DNA of 22,754 bases from Acidobacteriota bacterium (GTDB taxonomy: Bacteria > Acidobacteriota > Terriglobia > Terriglobales > Acidobacteriaceae). Positions 1 through 7,890 of this stretch are shown piece by piece (within the stretch, counting starts at the first letter, position 1; each line of letters begins with the position of its first letter). The notes under the pieces were generated by a model, which was not told the origin of the DNA, made no database searches, and worked only from the letters and a program-made list of their open reading frames with translations. The translations under genes were made by a program, and so were the position numbers. The stretch covers positions 1 to 22,754 of the forward strand of contig JAJZCP010000003.1 of NCBI GenBank assembly GCA_021846065.1. Reading direction: 5' to 3'.

Positions 1-765
1 GTTGGCGCTCAGCCGCTGCGCGGCGATCTGGATGATCTGGAGAGTCTGCGAAGCGGAGCGGCTGCGTCGGACGCGGTCATCCACACCGCCTTCCAGCACG
101 ACTGGACCCGATTCGCGGAAAGCTGCGAACTCGATCAGCGCGCCATTGAAGTCATCGGCGAGGTGCTTCAGGGTTCCAGCCGTCCGTTCATTCTTACGGG
201 TGGACTCGCCGTGATCGCTCCAGGCCGCCTGGCGACCGAGGATGATCCTCCCGTGCCTGTCTCCAGTTCCTACCCGCGCGCTTCTGAAGCAACCGGCGAA
301 GCGCTCGCAGCCCGTGGAGTCAGCACGGCCATTGTGCGCCTTCCTCAGGTTCACGATACCGTCAAGCAGGGCCTGGTCAGTTATCTCATCGCCTTGGCCC
401 GTCAAAAGGGTGTCTCGGCTTACGTCGGCGAGGGACACAACCTCTGGGCCGCAGTGCATCGGTTCGATGCCGCGCGCCTCTACCGTCTTGCACTGGAGAA
501 GCATGAAACCGGCGCACGCTATCATGCCGTGGCGGAAGAAGGCGTGCCGATCGTCCAGATCGCCACAGCCATCGGTCATGCATTGAACATCCCCATCCGT
601 TCCATCGCTCCCGAACAGGCCCAGGAGCATTTCGGGTTCCTCGAGCGCTTTGTGACGATGAACCTTCAGGGATCCAGCACAAAAACGAAGCAGAAACTCG
701 GATGGACTCCCACAGGACCAGGACTAATCGCCGATCTCAACAACCTGCGCTTCACGCAGGAATAA
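1..765 (+). CDS. NAD(P)-dependent epimerase/SDR-family protein, 5'-truncated by window edge
   Basis: The frame is open from base 1, so the gene starts before the window and its N-terminal Rossmann glycine motif is not visible. The visible part (254 codons) has the layout of an extended or atypical short-chain dehydrogenase. It shows a VIHTAFQHD segment where extended SDRs have their fourth beta-strand, then an ILTGGLAV strand, then a SSYPRASEAT segment where the usual YxxxK is replaced by Y-x3-S-E. After that come RLPQVHD and WAAVHRFDAARLY, typical of the substrate-binding half of epimerase-like proteins. The C-terminal KTKQKLGWTPTGPGLIADL matches the 'LGW.P' ending of that family. The substrate cannot be told. 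The next gene starts 54 bp downstream on the same strand, so the two may be cotranscribed. An internal ATG at 163 should not be taken as the start, because homology-like sequence continues upstream of it. Confidence 0.8.
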   Translation, partial: VGAQPLRGDLDDLESLRSGAAASDAVIHTAFQHDWTRFAESCELDQRAIEVIGEVLQGSSRPFILTGGLAVIAPGRLATEDDPPVPVSSSYPRASEATGEALAARGVSTAIVRLPQVHDTVKQGLVSYLIALARQKGVSAYVGEGHNLWAAVHRFDAARLYRLALEKHETGARYHAVAEEGVPIVQIATAIGHALNIPIRSIAPEQAQEHFGFLERFVTMNLQGSSTKTKQKLGWTPTGPGLIADLNNLRFTQE

Positions 766-819
766 CCGCCCTTACCCCATCAGCAACCTCACGCAGCAGC
801 CAAACATATGGAGAATACG

Positions 820-1698
820 ATGATGAAGAAAACGTGGTTTATCACCGGCGCATCGCGCGGCTTTGGACGCATCTGGGCGGAAGCCGCTCTGGAACGCGGC
901 GATCAGGTCACGGCGACGGCCCGCAAATTATCCGACGTCGCCGATCTCACAGAGCGTTTCGGCGACTCGGTTCTGCCGCTGGCTCTCGACGTCACCCAGG
1001 CTGCTCAGGTGCAGCAGGTGTTGCGGCAGGCACATTCCCACTTCGGCAGGCTCGATGTTCTCGTCAACAATGCCGGCGTAAGCCTATTTGCCGCGACGGA
1101 AGAGGCAAGCGATGAACAAATCAGCAACCATTTCAATGTCAACTACCTCGGTATGATTCGCGTCCTGCGCGCCGCTTTGCCGCTTTTGCGTCAGCAGGGC
1201 AGCGGCCACATTCTCGCTGTTTCCAGCGGTCTTGGCATCACATCCATCCCGTTTGTCGGCTACTACTGCGCCACCAAATGGGCTATCGAAGCCCAGCACG
1301 AAGCGCTGGCGCAGGAGGTCAAAGGATTCGGCATTCGCGTAACCATCGTCGAGCCGGGCGCCTACGCGACCGAGTTCGGCAAAGGCTCCACGATCGCCGA
1401 TGCCCAACCACCCTACGCGGAGTTCAGAAAGCAGTTCCTGACACAACTGGCCAGCATGGAACGCGGTGATCCTCATGCCACTGCCGAAGCCGTTCTCAAG
1501 CTCGTGGATTCCGATAACCCGCCGCTGCGTCTCGGGCTTGGCACTACGATTCTCCCTCGGGCGCGCGCCGCGTATGCTGAGCGCCTGGCCACCTGGGAAG
1601 CATGGAGCGACGTCGCCAACGCCGCGATGGGCGTGCCCAGGGTCAGCCGCGATTCGTGGATTCAGGAACTGATGCAGCAGCTCCCGGACCAGGCTTGA
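820..1698 (+). CDS. Classical SDR-family NAD(P)-dependent oxidoreductase
   Basis: A cytoplasmic short-chain dehydrogenase/reductase of about 292 residues that oxidises or reduces an alcohol/carbonyl substrate with NAD(P)H. All classical motifs are visible: TGASRGFG cofactor-binding loop (residues 9-16), NNAG (83-86), a catalytic serine in VSSG (about 135-136) and YCATK giving Tyr149 and Lys153. The Arg in the glycine loop and TARK after the second strand suggest NADPH preference, which is inference. I chose ATG 820 over ATG 808: GGAG at 810-813 sits 6 nt before 820 and overlaps the upstream ATG. ATG 823 is also possible. The C-terminal half resembles SDRs often annotated as oxidoreductase/retinol-dehydrogenase-like, but the substrate is unknown. 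A hairpin terminator follows at 1754. Confidence 0.9.
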   Translation: MMKKTWFITGASRGFGRIWAEAALERGDQVTATARKLSDVADLTERFGDSVLPLALDVTQAAQVQQVLRQAHSHFGRLDVLVNNAGVSLFAATEEASDEQISNHFNVNYLGMIRVLRAALPLLRQQGSGHILAVSSGLGITSIPFVGYYCATKWAIEAQHEALAQEVKGFGIRVTIVEPGAYATEFGKGSTIADAQPPYAEFRKQFLTQLASMERGDPHATAEAVLKLVDSDNPPLRLGLGTTILPRARAAYAERLATWEAWSDVANAAMGVPRVSRDSWIQELMQQLPDQA

Positions 1699-1753
1699 CT
1701 CTTCAAGCTTGATGCTGCCATCTCCCCCATGAGTCATGGCTGGCCTTAACAAC

Positions 1754-1795
1754 AATCCCCTGCTGTGTAGCACGCAGCAGGGGATTCGGCCTTTT
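1754..1795 (+). terminator. Rho-independent-type terminator after the SDR gene
   Basis: AATCCCCTGC (1754-1763) pairs perfectly with GCAGGGGATT (1777-1786). The pairing continues inward by about four more pairs around a TAGCA loop. A short T-rich stretch (CTTTTCC) follows. It lies about 55 bp after the stop of the oxidoreductase. The U-tract is weak, so termination efficiency is uncertain. Confidence 0.65.
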
Positions 1796-1796
1796 C

Positions 1797-1860
1797 CAGT
1801 CCCAATCTGTTTCAGTCCCGATCTGTTCCAGTCCCAATCTGTTTCAGTCCCGATCCGTTG
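1797..1860. repeat. Four tandem 16-bp units (minisatellite-like)
   Basis: Units begin at 1797, 1813, 1829 and 1845. The base unit is CAGTCCCAATCTGTTT. Units 1 and 3 are identical, while units 2 and 4 carry CCCGATC variants, so the array looks like two copies of a 32-bp pair. It lies in the convergent intergenic space between the SDR and aldo/keto reductase genes, just after the terminator hairpin. No coding role is evident. Confidence 0.85.
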
Positions 1861-1944
1861 TCGGCTTTGGATACTTTCTCCTGCGCCTCGCCGCTCCCAA
1901 CCTGCCTCTGCGATTGCAAGACAGGCTTGCGAGTTGAGCTACCT

Positions 1945-2880
1945 TCAGCTCCACTCAGGGAACTGCGTAACACCCAGATTCAGCGGTGCAATCGCAGCCA
2001 TATCCGCATCGTTCAGCGTGAAATCAAAGATATTCAGATTCTCCGCGATATGCGCCTTTTGCCTGGATCGTGGAATGGCAACCACGCCACGCTGAAAATG
2101 CCATCGCAAACATACCTGTGCGACGCTCTTGCCGTGTTTCTTGGCAATGCCGCTCAGCGTTTGCTGGTCAAACATTCCATGACGACCTTCGGCAAACGGC
2201 GACCATGCCTCATGCTGAATACCATGTTGCTTCAGGTAGGCATGTGCCTTGTCTTCCTGAAAAAACGCATGAGTCTCAATCTGATGCACGGCCGGCTTCA
2301 CCTTCGCATTCGCGATCAGGTAATCCATCTGCGCAAAGCTGGCGTTGCTCATGCCAATCGCCTTGATCCGTCCCTGCCCATAAAGCTCTTCCATCGCCTG
2401 CCAAGATCCCTTCCAATCGCCGCCGGAGGGTCGATGAATCAGGTATAGATCGAGGTAATCTGTCTGTAGCTTGTTCAGTGAGGTTTGAAAGCCGCGCTTG
2501 GCGTTTTCATAGCCCATATCGGTCTTCCACAGTTTGGAAGTTACAAACAGCTTCTCGCGCTCGATGCCACTTTGCCGAATGCCCTGGCCCACTTCCACTT
2601 CATTGGAATAGATCATCGCCGTATCGATCAGGCGATAGCCCAGCGAGATCGCCTCCGCAACGCTTTCTATGCCCACATTACCGGTAAGCGTCATCGTGCC
2701 CAGTCCGAGGCGCGGCATCTTCAGGCCATTGTTCAGCGTCACCCACGGAATGGCGTCTCCGGGAGTTCCGGGCGCGGCTAAAGAACGGATTCCGCCCCAT
2801 CCCAGCGTCATCGCAGCGGCTGCTGTGGTTTGTAGAAACTGGCGGCGATTCATGCCGGCGGAATCTTGTGGCTCCTTCAT
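1945..2880 (-). CDS. Aldo/keto reductase with Tat signal peptide
   Basis: A 311-residue aldo/keto reductase reducing carbonyls with NADPH. The catalytic tetrad is complete: Asp86 and Tyr91 (IDTAMIYSNE), Lys116 (TSKLW) and His149 (YLIHRP). The LGLGT start of the barrel, IGMSN and a C-terminal IPRSRQ cofactor loop are also present. The N-terminus MNRRQFLQTTAAAAM is a twin-arginine-type signal (RRQFLQ plus a hydrophobic stretch ending in SLAAPG), so the folded enzyme is probably exported. This is unusual for a family that is mostly cytosolic. The start is set at ATG 2878-2880, nine codons before the RR motif. ATG 2851-2853 immediately before NRRQ is the alternative, and the longer frame reaching 3039 has no signal-like sequence. 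It faces the SDR gene tail to tail. Confidence 0.87.
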   Translation of the reverse strand: MKEPQDSAGMNRRQFLQTTAAAAMTLGWGGIRSLAAPGTPGDAIPWVTLNNGLKMPRLGLGTMTLTGNVGIESVAEAISLGYRLIDTAMIYSNEVEVGQGIRQSGIEREKLFVTSKLWKTDMGYENAKRGFQTSLNKLQTDYLDLYLIHRPSGGDWKGSWQAMEELYGQGRIKAIGMSNASFAQMDYLIANAKVKPAVHQIETHAFFQEDKAHAYLKQHGIQHEAWSPFAEGRHGMFDQQTLSGIAKKHGKSVAQVCLRWHFQRGVVAIPRSRQKAHIAENLNIFDFTLNDADMAAIAPLNLGVTQFPEWS

Positions 2881-3255
2881 CGACAGTACTCGTTTCTCGC
2901 CGTTGGCTACCGAATCGGTCTTGCCCGGAGTCAACTGCGCTTGCAGGTTGTGAAAACAACGACAGGCGAAACGTGTCAGGCCAGGATACTCAACCCAAGG
3001 CTCCGCGCCAGCGCCTTCCCATCCGTCGTCTCGCAGCAACCATAAACCTCTCTTTTACCTGCTGGCAAGTGATCAGCCTCAGCCTGTGAGCGCAAAGGCA
3101 TTTGCAGAAGTTGTGTCGTTGTGCCGGATCAAATCACAGCAGCAGATGCCAGCAGCAGATCGCAACATCAGGTTGCAGCGGCAGAATCACAAGTCGCCGC
3201 GCAATCACTCTTCGCGGGTCGCCATGTGTCGCGCAACCCATTTTGGGCAATGTCC
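2881..3255. other. Intergenic region, no gene seen
   Basis: This 375-bp region lies upstream of the aldo/keto reductase and downstream of the CAT tRNA, both on the minus strand. A TTGACT hexamer on the minus strand (2929-2934) could be a -35 box, but no convincing -10 follows. A short imperfect direct repeat, AGCAGCAGAT twice, occurs near 3138-3161. I see no open frame with protein-like composition and no clear terminator for the tRNA. Confidence 0.5.
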
Positions 3256-3331
3256 TGGTGGGCCCACCAGGATTCGAACCTGGAACCAAAGCATTATGAG
3301 TGCTCTGCTCTAACCGTTGAGCTATAGGCCC
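3256..3331 (-). tRNA. tRNA with CAT anticodon, probably tRNA-Ile2 (lysidine) rather than elongator Met
   Basis: A complete 76-nt cloverleaf with CCA encoded. The acceptor arm is GGGCCTA/TGGGCCC with discriminator A, the D-stem GCTC/GAGC, the anticodon stem GAGCA/TGCTT around loop CTCATAA (anticodon at 3296-3298), and the T-arm CCAGG-TTCGAAT-CCTGG. It is not an initiator: the first acceptor pair is intact and the anticodon stem lacks three consecutive G-C pairs. The acceptor stem has C4-G69 and C5-G68, the pairs reported as TilS identity elements in E. coli tRNA-Ile2, and it shares TTAGAGCAG and CTCATAA with that tRNA. Identity as Ile(CAU, modified to lysidine) is therefore likely but inferred. 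A TACAAT hexamer on the minus strand (3366-3371) is a possible -10 box. Confidence 0.93.
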
Positions 3332-3551
3332 GTTGGAGTCGCAAAAATGACTCTCTGCTTGCATCATTGTAGCGGCTCACTGCCTGTTCGAGTCCCGTTC
3401 TTGAGCACACAGGCACAGGCCATCCCATCTCCCCCCAAAGCCCAAGGACCCAATGCAAACCGGGACAGGTGGTAGCGAAAGACCAGCAGCGGGCCTTAAA
3501 CTTGCCTGTTGCGCGTCTTCGGACCAGGGTGCCGGGCGCGGAAAGGATTCC

Positions 3552-5378
3552 ATGAACGCAAGAAAGTCGCAAGTCACTCCTCCCACCACCAATCGCCATC
3601 TGATCCGCTGGGTCGAAAAAATGGCAGAGCTATGCCAGCCCCAGCACATCCACTGGGTAGACGGCTCGCAGAAGGAGTATGACCGGCTCTGCGAGGAACT
3701 CGTCGCCTCCGGCACCTTCACCCGGCTCAACCCGAAGCTCTGGCCCGGCTGTTTTCTCGCTCACTCCGCGCCCAACGACGTTGCTCGCGTCGAGGATCGC
3801 ACCTTCATCTGCTCGCTCTCCAAAGACACCGCCGGGCCAACCAACAACTGGGAAGACCCCTTCGCCATGCGCCGCAAGCTGAAGCAACTCTTCCGCGGCT
3901 CCATGCAGGGGCGCACCATGTATGTCCTGCCATTTTCCATGGGTCCAATCGGTTCGCCCATGTCGCAGATCGGCGTCCAGCTCACCGACTCACCCTACGT
4001 CGTCGTCAACATGCGCATCATGGCGCGCATCGGAAAGCCCGTCTTTGCCGAAATCGACAAGGACATCAAGCGCGTCGTGCCCTGCATGCACTCGGTCGGC
4101 GCCCCGCTTGCTCCCGGCCAGCAGGATATTCCCTGGCCCTGCAACGACACCAAATACATCGTTCACTTTCCAGAAACGCGCGAAATATGGAGCTATGGCT
4201 CCGGCTACGGCGGCAACGCGCTACTCGGTAAAAAGTGTTTTGCCCTGCGCATCGCTTCGAATATCGCACGCGACGAAGGCTGGATGGCCGAACACATGCT
4301 CATCCTTGGTGTCGAGTCTCCTTCGGGCGAAAAGACCTATCTCGCCGCCGCATTTCCCTCCGCCTGCGGCAAAACCAACCTCGCCATGCTCATTCCGCCG
4401 AAGAAAGGCTTCAAGGGATGGAAGGTCTGGACCGTCGGCGATGATATCGCCTGGATCAAGCCCGACGCCGAGGGCCATCTCCGCGCCATCAACCCGGAGG
4501 CGGGGTTCTTCGGCGTCGCTCCCGGCACCAGCGCGCGCACCAATCCCAACGCCATGGCCACGCTTTCTCGCAACACCATCTTCACCAATGTTGCCCTCAC
4601 GCCCGAGGGCGGCGTCTGGTGGGAAGGCATGACCAGCGACCCTCCCGCCGAGTGCATCGACTGGCGCGGAGAGCGCTGGACGCCGGCGATCGCCCAATCG
4701 ACAGGGCGTACAGCCGCCCACCCCAACGGACGATTCACGGCACCCGCCAGCCAGTGCCCATCGATTGATCCCGAGTGGGAAAATCCCGCTGGCGTGCCCA
4801 TCTCCGCGATCCTCTTTGGCGGGCGACGCGCCTCCACCTTGCCTCTGGTTTACCAGGCATTCAACTGGTCCAGCGGTGTCTATATCGGCGCAACCATGGG
4901 TTCTGAAACCACCGCCGCCGCTGCGGGAGCCGTCGGCAAGGTCCGTCGCGATCCCATGGCCATGCTGCCCTTCTGCGGCTATCACATGGGCGACTACTTC
5001 CGACACTGGATCAAGATGCAGCGTAGCCTCCGCTCCACGCCGCGCATCTTCCACGTCAACTGGTTCCGCAAGGATGCCGAAGGCCGTTTCCTCTGGCCCG
5101 GATTCTCCGACAACATGCGCGTCCTCAAGTGGATCGTCGATCGCGTGCGCGGGCGCGCACTCAGCCTGGAATCACCCATCGGCTGGACGCCCCGATACGA
5201 AGACATGCACTGGGACGGCATGGACTTCGATCGTGCCCGCTTTGACGCCATTCAACAGGTGGATCATGCCCAGTGGAAGCGTGAGGTCATGGATCATGAA
5301 GAACTCTTCCTCGACCTGCACGACCATCTGCCACCGGAGATGATCTACGAGCGAGAACTGCTCATCTGCCGGCTTTGA
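3552..5378 (+). CDS. pckG: Phosphoenolpyruvate carboxykinase (GTP)
   Basis: Cytoplasmic GTP-dependent PEPCK, 608 residues, the usual length for the family. It converts oxaloacetate plus GTP to phosphoenolpyruvate, CO2 and GDP, the entry step of gluconeogenesis. Visible motifs are the P-loop SACGKTN with the reactive cysteine at 272 and Lys274, the metal-binding VGDDIAW (Asp297-298), [16 protein letters not shown] upstream, [24 protein letters not shown] and [15 protein letters not shown] near the C-terminus. These distinguish it from the ATP-type enzyme. I chose ATG 3552 because AAGGA at 3543-3547 precedes it and because the family N-terminus ([11 protein letters not shown]) begins shortly after. 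The frame extends upstream to 3453, but that stretch is not family-like. The gene stands alone, with an inverted repeat 13 bp after its stop. Confidence 0.97.
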   Translation: MNARKSQVTPPTTNRHLIRWVEKMAELCQPQHIHWVDGSQKEYDRLCEELVASGTFTRLNPKLWPGCFLAHSAPNDVARVEDRTFICSLSKDTAGPTNNWEDPFAMRRKLKQLFRGSMQGRTMYVLPFSMGPIGSPMSQIGVQLTDSPYVVVNMRIMARIGKPVFAEIDKDIKRVVPCMHSVGAPLAPGQQDIPWPCNDTKYIVHFPETREIWSYGSGYGGNALLGKKCFALRIASNIARDEGWMAEHMLILGVESPSGEKTYLAAAFPSACGKTNLAMLIPPKKGFKGWKVWTVGDDIAWIKPDAEGHLRAINPEAGFFGVAPGTSARTNPNAMATLSRNTIFTNVALTPEGGVWWEGMTSDPPAECIDWRGERWTPAIAQSTGRTAAHPNGRFTAPASQCPSIDPEWENPAGVPISAILFGGRRASTLPLVYQAFNWSSGVYIGATMGSETTAAAAGAVGKVRRDPMAMLPFCGYHMGDYFRHWIKMQRSLRSTPRIFHVNWFRKDAEGRFLWPGFSDNMRVLKWIVDRVRGRALSLESPIGWTPRYEDMHWDGMDFDRARFDAIQQVDHAQWKREVMDHEELFLDLHDHLPPEMIYERELLICRL

Positions 5379-5390
5379 CCCGGCCCATCC

Positions 5391-5428
5391 AGCCCTGCCT
5401 CCCGCCAGATTGCACTTGCGGCAGGGCT
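5391..5428 (+). terminator. Inverted repeat after pckG, possible terminator
   Basis: AGCCCTGCC (5391-5399) is a perfect 9-bp inverted copy of GGCAGGGCT (5420-5428), with a 20-nt loop that can form an extra CCGC/GCGG pairing. No T-tract follows, so it may be a transcript-end stabiliser or Rho-assisted site rather than an intrinsic terminator. Its position argues against the downstream gene starting at the TTG at 5375. Confidence 0.45.
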
Positions 5429-5452
5429 GCCCGCACCAGCTACACTCATGCT

Positions 5453-7723
5453 GTGCTGCTCACCCACTCTTCGCATTCGCGCGTTTCCGGACTACGCGCC
5501 TCAGTCTTTTCTGCGTTTCGCCTGGCCTCGTTGCTGGCCACTCTCCTGTTCGTCGGCTCTCCGCTTGCCTTGGCTCGTGGAACCGCTGCTGCCATCCCGA
5601 TTCCTGACCTGCTCCGTGCCAGCGACTTCACCGTTACCCTCAACGGCCAGCCCGCGCCGCTCGCCCACGCCGCGGCCAGCTATGACTATCTCAGCTTCAC
5701 CATGACCGGACCCGTCGACGTCGCCATCACCGCTCGCGACAAGGGTTTCTGGAATGCAGGCGTCGATATCCAGCCCTGGCGGCTCGGCATCCGCCCCACG
5801 CGCACCGCAGACACCATCCACTTCCGGCTCGATCATCCCGCCAAACTCTCCATCAGCCGCCCCGGCGATTTTCTCAACCACGCCCGCATGATCTTCGTCT
5901 TTGCCACGCCGCCCGTAGCCCCCGCGCCCACCGGGCCAGCGGTACATGTCGTCGCGCCCGGCCTCCACCCCGGCAGTCTCAATCCCAAAAGCGGCGAAAC
6001 CTGGTATCTCACCCCCGGAGCCGTCATTCAGGGCAGCATCAATCTCTGGCACGTCTCCAACGTCAAGGTTCTCGGTCGCGGCGTCGTCCTCTATGACGGC
6101 CCCCAAGACCCAAACAACGATCAGGGCTGGATGCAGCGGCCCGACTGGCACTGCATCGGCGCCCTCGACGCTCATCAGATCCAGATCGAAGGCGTAACCT
6201 GTCTAGTCCGCAGCCGAACCTGGTCCATCCAGATGAAGGACTCAACCGGCTTCCTCTACGACGACCTGCGTGTCATCGGCGGCAACCCCGGAAACGCCAA
6301 TCAGGACGGCATGGACTGGCTCGGCGGCGGCGACGCCGTCGTGCGTAACTCCTTCTTCCGCGCCTCCGACGATATTCTCGCCATGCAGGGCAACTGGCCC
6401 GGATACGACGAAGCCGCGATGGTCAAGCCCGGACATCAGGTGGCCAACATTCTCGTCGAGAACTCCGAGCTTTCCACCAGCATCTCCAACATCGTCCGCG
6501 CCGGATGGCCACAAAAACGGTATAGCTCCCACCACTTCACCCTCCGCGACTCAGACATCCTCCACGGCGGCATCGGCTCCTGCGGCCTGCCCTTTGCGCT
6601 CTTTACCTATTGGGGCGCAAACGGCGCAGCCGGCGACCATAGTGACTTCACCTTTCAGAATCTCTTTCTCGATGACTGGTACTCGCTCTTCCAGATGCAG
6701 CAGAGCCAGCCTGAATTGCACGACTTCACCTTCCACAACATCTGGGCGCTCGGCCAGCCCCCGCTCGTCAGCTCGCTGCTCTCCGGCAATGTGCACGATA
6801 TTCATCTGGAAAACGTGAAGTACGGCCAGCAGCGTATCGATTCTGACCCAGGCGTTCCGCTCACCGTCGCTGACGGTGCATCAGAACCCGCCTACGCTCC
6901 CGCGGCCACGCTTCAGGCCTCGTTCACCGTCCGCGATCCGGTCCTCGTGCCCGGTCAGCGCGCCCACTTTGAAGCCGCCAGGCAACCCCATCGCCATGTC
7001 CGCTATACCTGGCTCTTCGGCGACGGCGCCACCGCCACGGGCCGCCGAGTACACCATCGCTTCCCCGATGCGCTCGGCACCCAGCTCGATGGAGCCGCCA
7101 GCGGCGCTGGCAGCTTTCGCGTACTGCTCCATGTCGAAGACAAGCGCAGCTCGCACACGGCCGCGCCGCAGCAGGACTGGGCCGAGCAGGCCGTCGCCGT
7201 CGTCGCCCGCTGGCTTCCCGCCATGACCGCCGGACCCACAGCACTACCCACTGCGCCAGGCCTCAGCTATCAGATCTTCCCCGGCCAGTGGCCCGATTTT
7301 CCCAACTTCGATCAGCAGGTTCCCATGCGCGCCGGGGTTGCAACCACGCTCGCTGCCGCGGACTCCGGCGGCTTTACCCGCTTCGCCGTCGCCTACGAAG
7401 GCTTTGTGGATGTTCCCTCCGACGGCGGATACCGCTTCGCTTTGCTCTCGCGCGACGGCGCCCGCCTTCTGGTCGATCACCAGCCCGTCGCCGCCACCGG
7501 ACCCCAGTTCGCCGAGGTCTGCGGCAGTCCTGACAACGCCATGCGATATGCCACCGGAACTATCGGCCTGCGAGCCGGAAAGCACCGCATCCGCCTCGAA
7601 GCGCTGGAAACAGTCAGCGTCGGCAGCCCGCAACTACTTTGGGAAGGCCCATCCATTCCACTCCAACCCATCCCTGTCGCGGCCTTCAGCCACCGCAACC
7701 TTCCGCAGATGATCGGCCGATAG
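5453..7723 (+). CDS. Secreted beta-helix glycoside hydrolase-like protein (GH28/GH49-like) with PKD and PA14 modules
   Basis: About 756 residues. The N-terminal hydrophobic segment LASLLATLLFVGSPLALA is a signal peptide, so the product is exported. Next comes an N-terminal beta-sandwich-like domain of the kind preceding clan GH-N enzymes. A right-handed beta-helix then spans roughly residues 160-460, rich in 'V.NVKVLGRGV', 'IQIEGVTC' and 'VRNSFF' rungs. Candidate acidic catalytic residues are NQDGMD (about 283-288) and SDD (about 304-306), at the spacing seen in GH28/GH49; the GHG and RIK motifs of polygalacturonases are not visible. A PKD-like domain (YTWLFGDGA, about 497-560) and a PA14-like domain (about 602-746, with GGYRFALLSRDGARLLVD and GTIGLRAGKHRIRLEA) probably bind carbohydrate. 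The start is uncertain: GTG 5453 is preferred because it follows the inverted repeat, while TTG 5375 overlaps pckG by 4 bp. The substrate is unknown. Confidence 0.75.
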   Translation: MLLTHSSHSRVSGLRASVFSAFRLASLLATLLFVGSPLALARGTAAAIPIPDLLRASDFTVTLNGQPAPLAHAAASYDYLSFTMTGPVDVAITARDKGFWNAGVDIQPWRLGIRPTRTADTIHFRLDHPAKLSISRPGDFLNHARMIFVFATPPVAPAPTGPAVHVVAPGLHPGSLNPKSGETWYLTPGAVIQGSINLWHVSNVKVLGRGVVLYDGPQDPNNDQGWMQRPDWHCIGALDAHQIQIEGVTCLVRSRTWSIQMKDSTGFLYDDLRVIGGNPGNANQDGMDWLGGGDAVVRNSFFRASDDILAMQGNWPGYDEAAMVKPGHQVANILVENSELSTSISNIVRAGWPQKRYSSHHFTLRDSDILHGGIGSCGLPFALFTYWGANGAAGDHSDFTFQNLFLDDWYSLFQMQQSQPELHDFTFHNIWALGQPPLVSSLLSGNVHDIHLENVKYGQQRIDSDPGVPLTVADGASEPAYAPAATLQASFTVRDPVLVPGQRAHFEAARQPHRHVRYTWLFGDGATATGRRVHHRFPDALGTQLDGAASGAGSFRVLLHVEDKRSSHTAAPQQDWAEQAVAVVARWLPAMTAGPTALPTAPGLSYQIFPGQWPDFPNFDQQVPMRAGVATTLAAADSGGFTRFAVAYEGFVDVPSDGGYRFALLSRDGARLLVDHQPVAATGPQFAEVCGSPDNAMRYATGTIGLRAGKHRIRLEALETVSVGSPQLLWEGPSIPLQPIPVAAFSHRNLPQMIGR

Positions 7724-7754
7724 ATTTGTCCCATCCGCCTGATGCAGAGACGCC

Positions 7755-7776
7755 AAGAGAGAGCGACTCTCTTTGC
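7755..7776 (+). terminator. Weak hairpin after the beta-helix gene
   Basis: AAGAGAG (7755-7761) pairs with CTCTCTT (7767-7773) around a 5-nt loop, followed by only a very short T-run. It lies 31 bp after the stop codon and is a plausible but weak terminator. Confidence 0.35.
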
Positions 7777-7821
7777 CTGTGTCGCTGCCTTGAACGTTGT
7801 CTATCCTGATGGAAAGCAGCC

Positions 7822-7851
7822 TTGGCTTGCCGATGCCAGGCCGCGTATAGT
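7822..7851 (+). promoter_or_regulatory. Candidate sigma70-type promoter for the DUF1080 gene
   Basis: TTGGCT (7822-7827) and TATAGT (7846-7851) are separated by 18 bp. The implied transcription start near 7858 would leave a leader of about 30 nt containing the GGAGG ribosome-binding site. Called by eye from the consensus only. Confidence 0.4.
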
Positions 7852-7890
7852 CACATTGCTGGCATGAATAAGCGATTCGGAGGTCTGGCG

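Noticed and set aside
3134..3599. Short frames around the CAT tRNA and upstream of pckG
   Set aside because: They overlap the tRNA gene or lie opposite pckG, and include readthroughs of tRNA sequence that are common annotation artefacts.
4221..5054. A 277-codon minus-strand frame opposite pckG
   Set aside because: It is a Gly/Arg/Ala-rich antisense shadow of a highly conserved gene.
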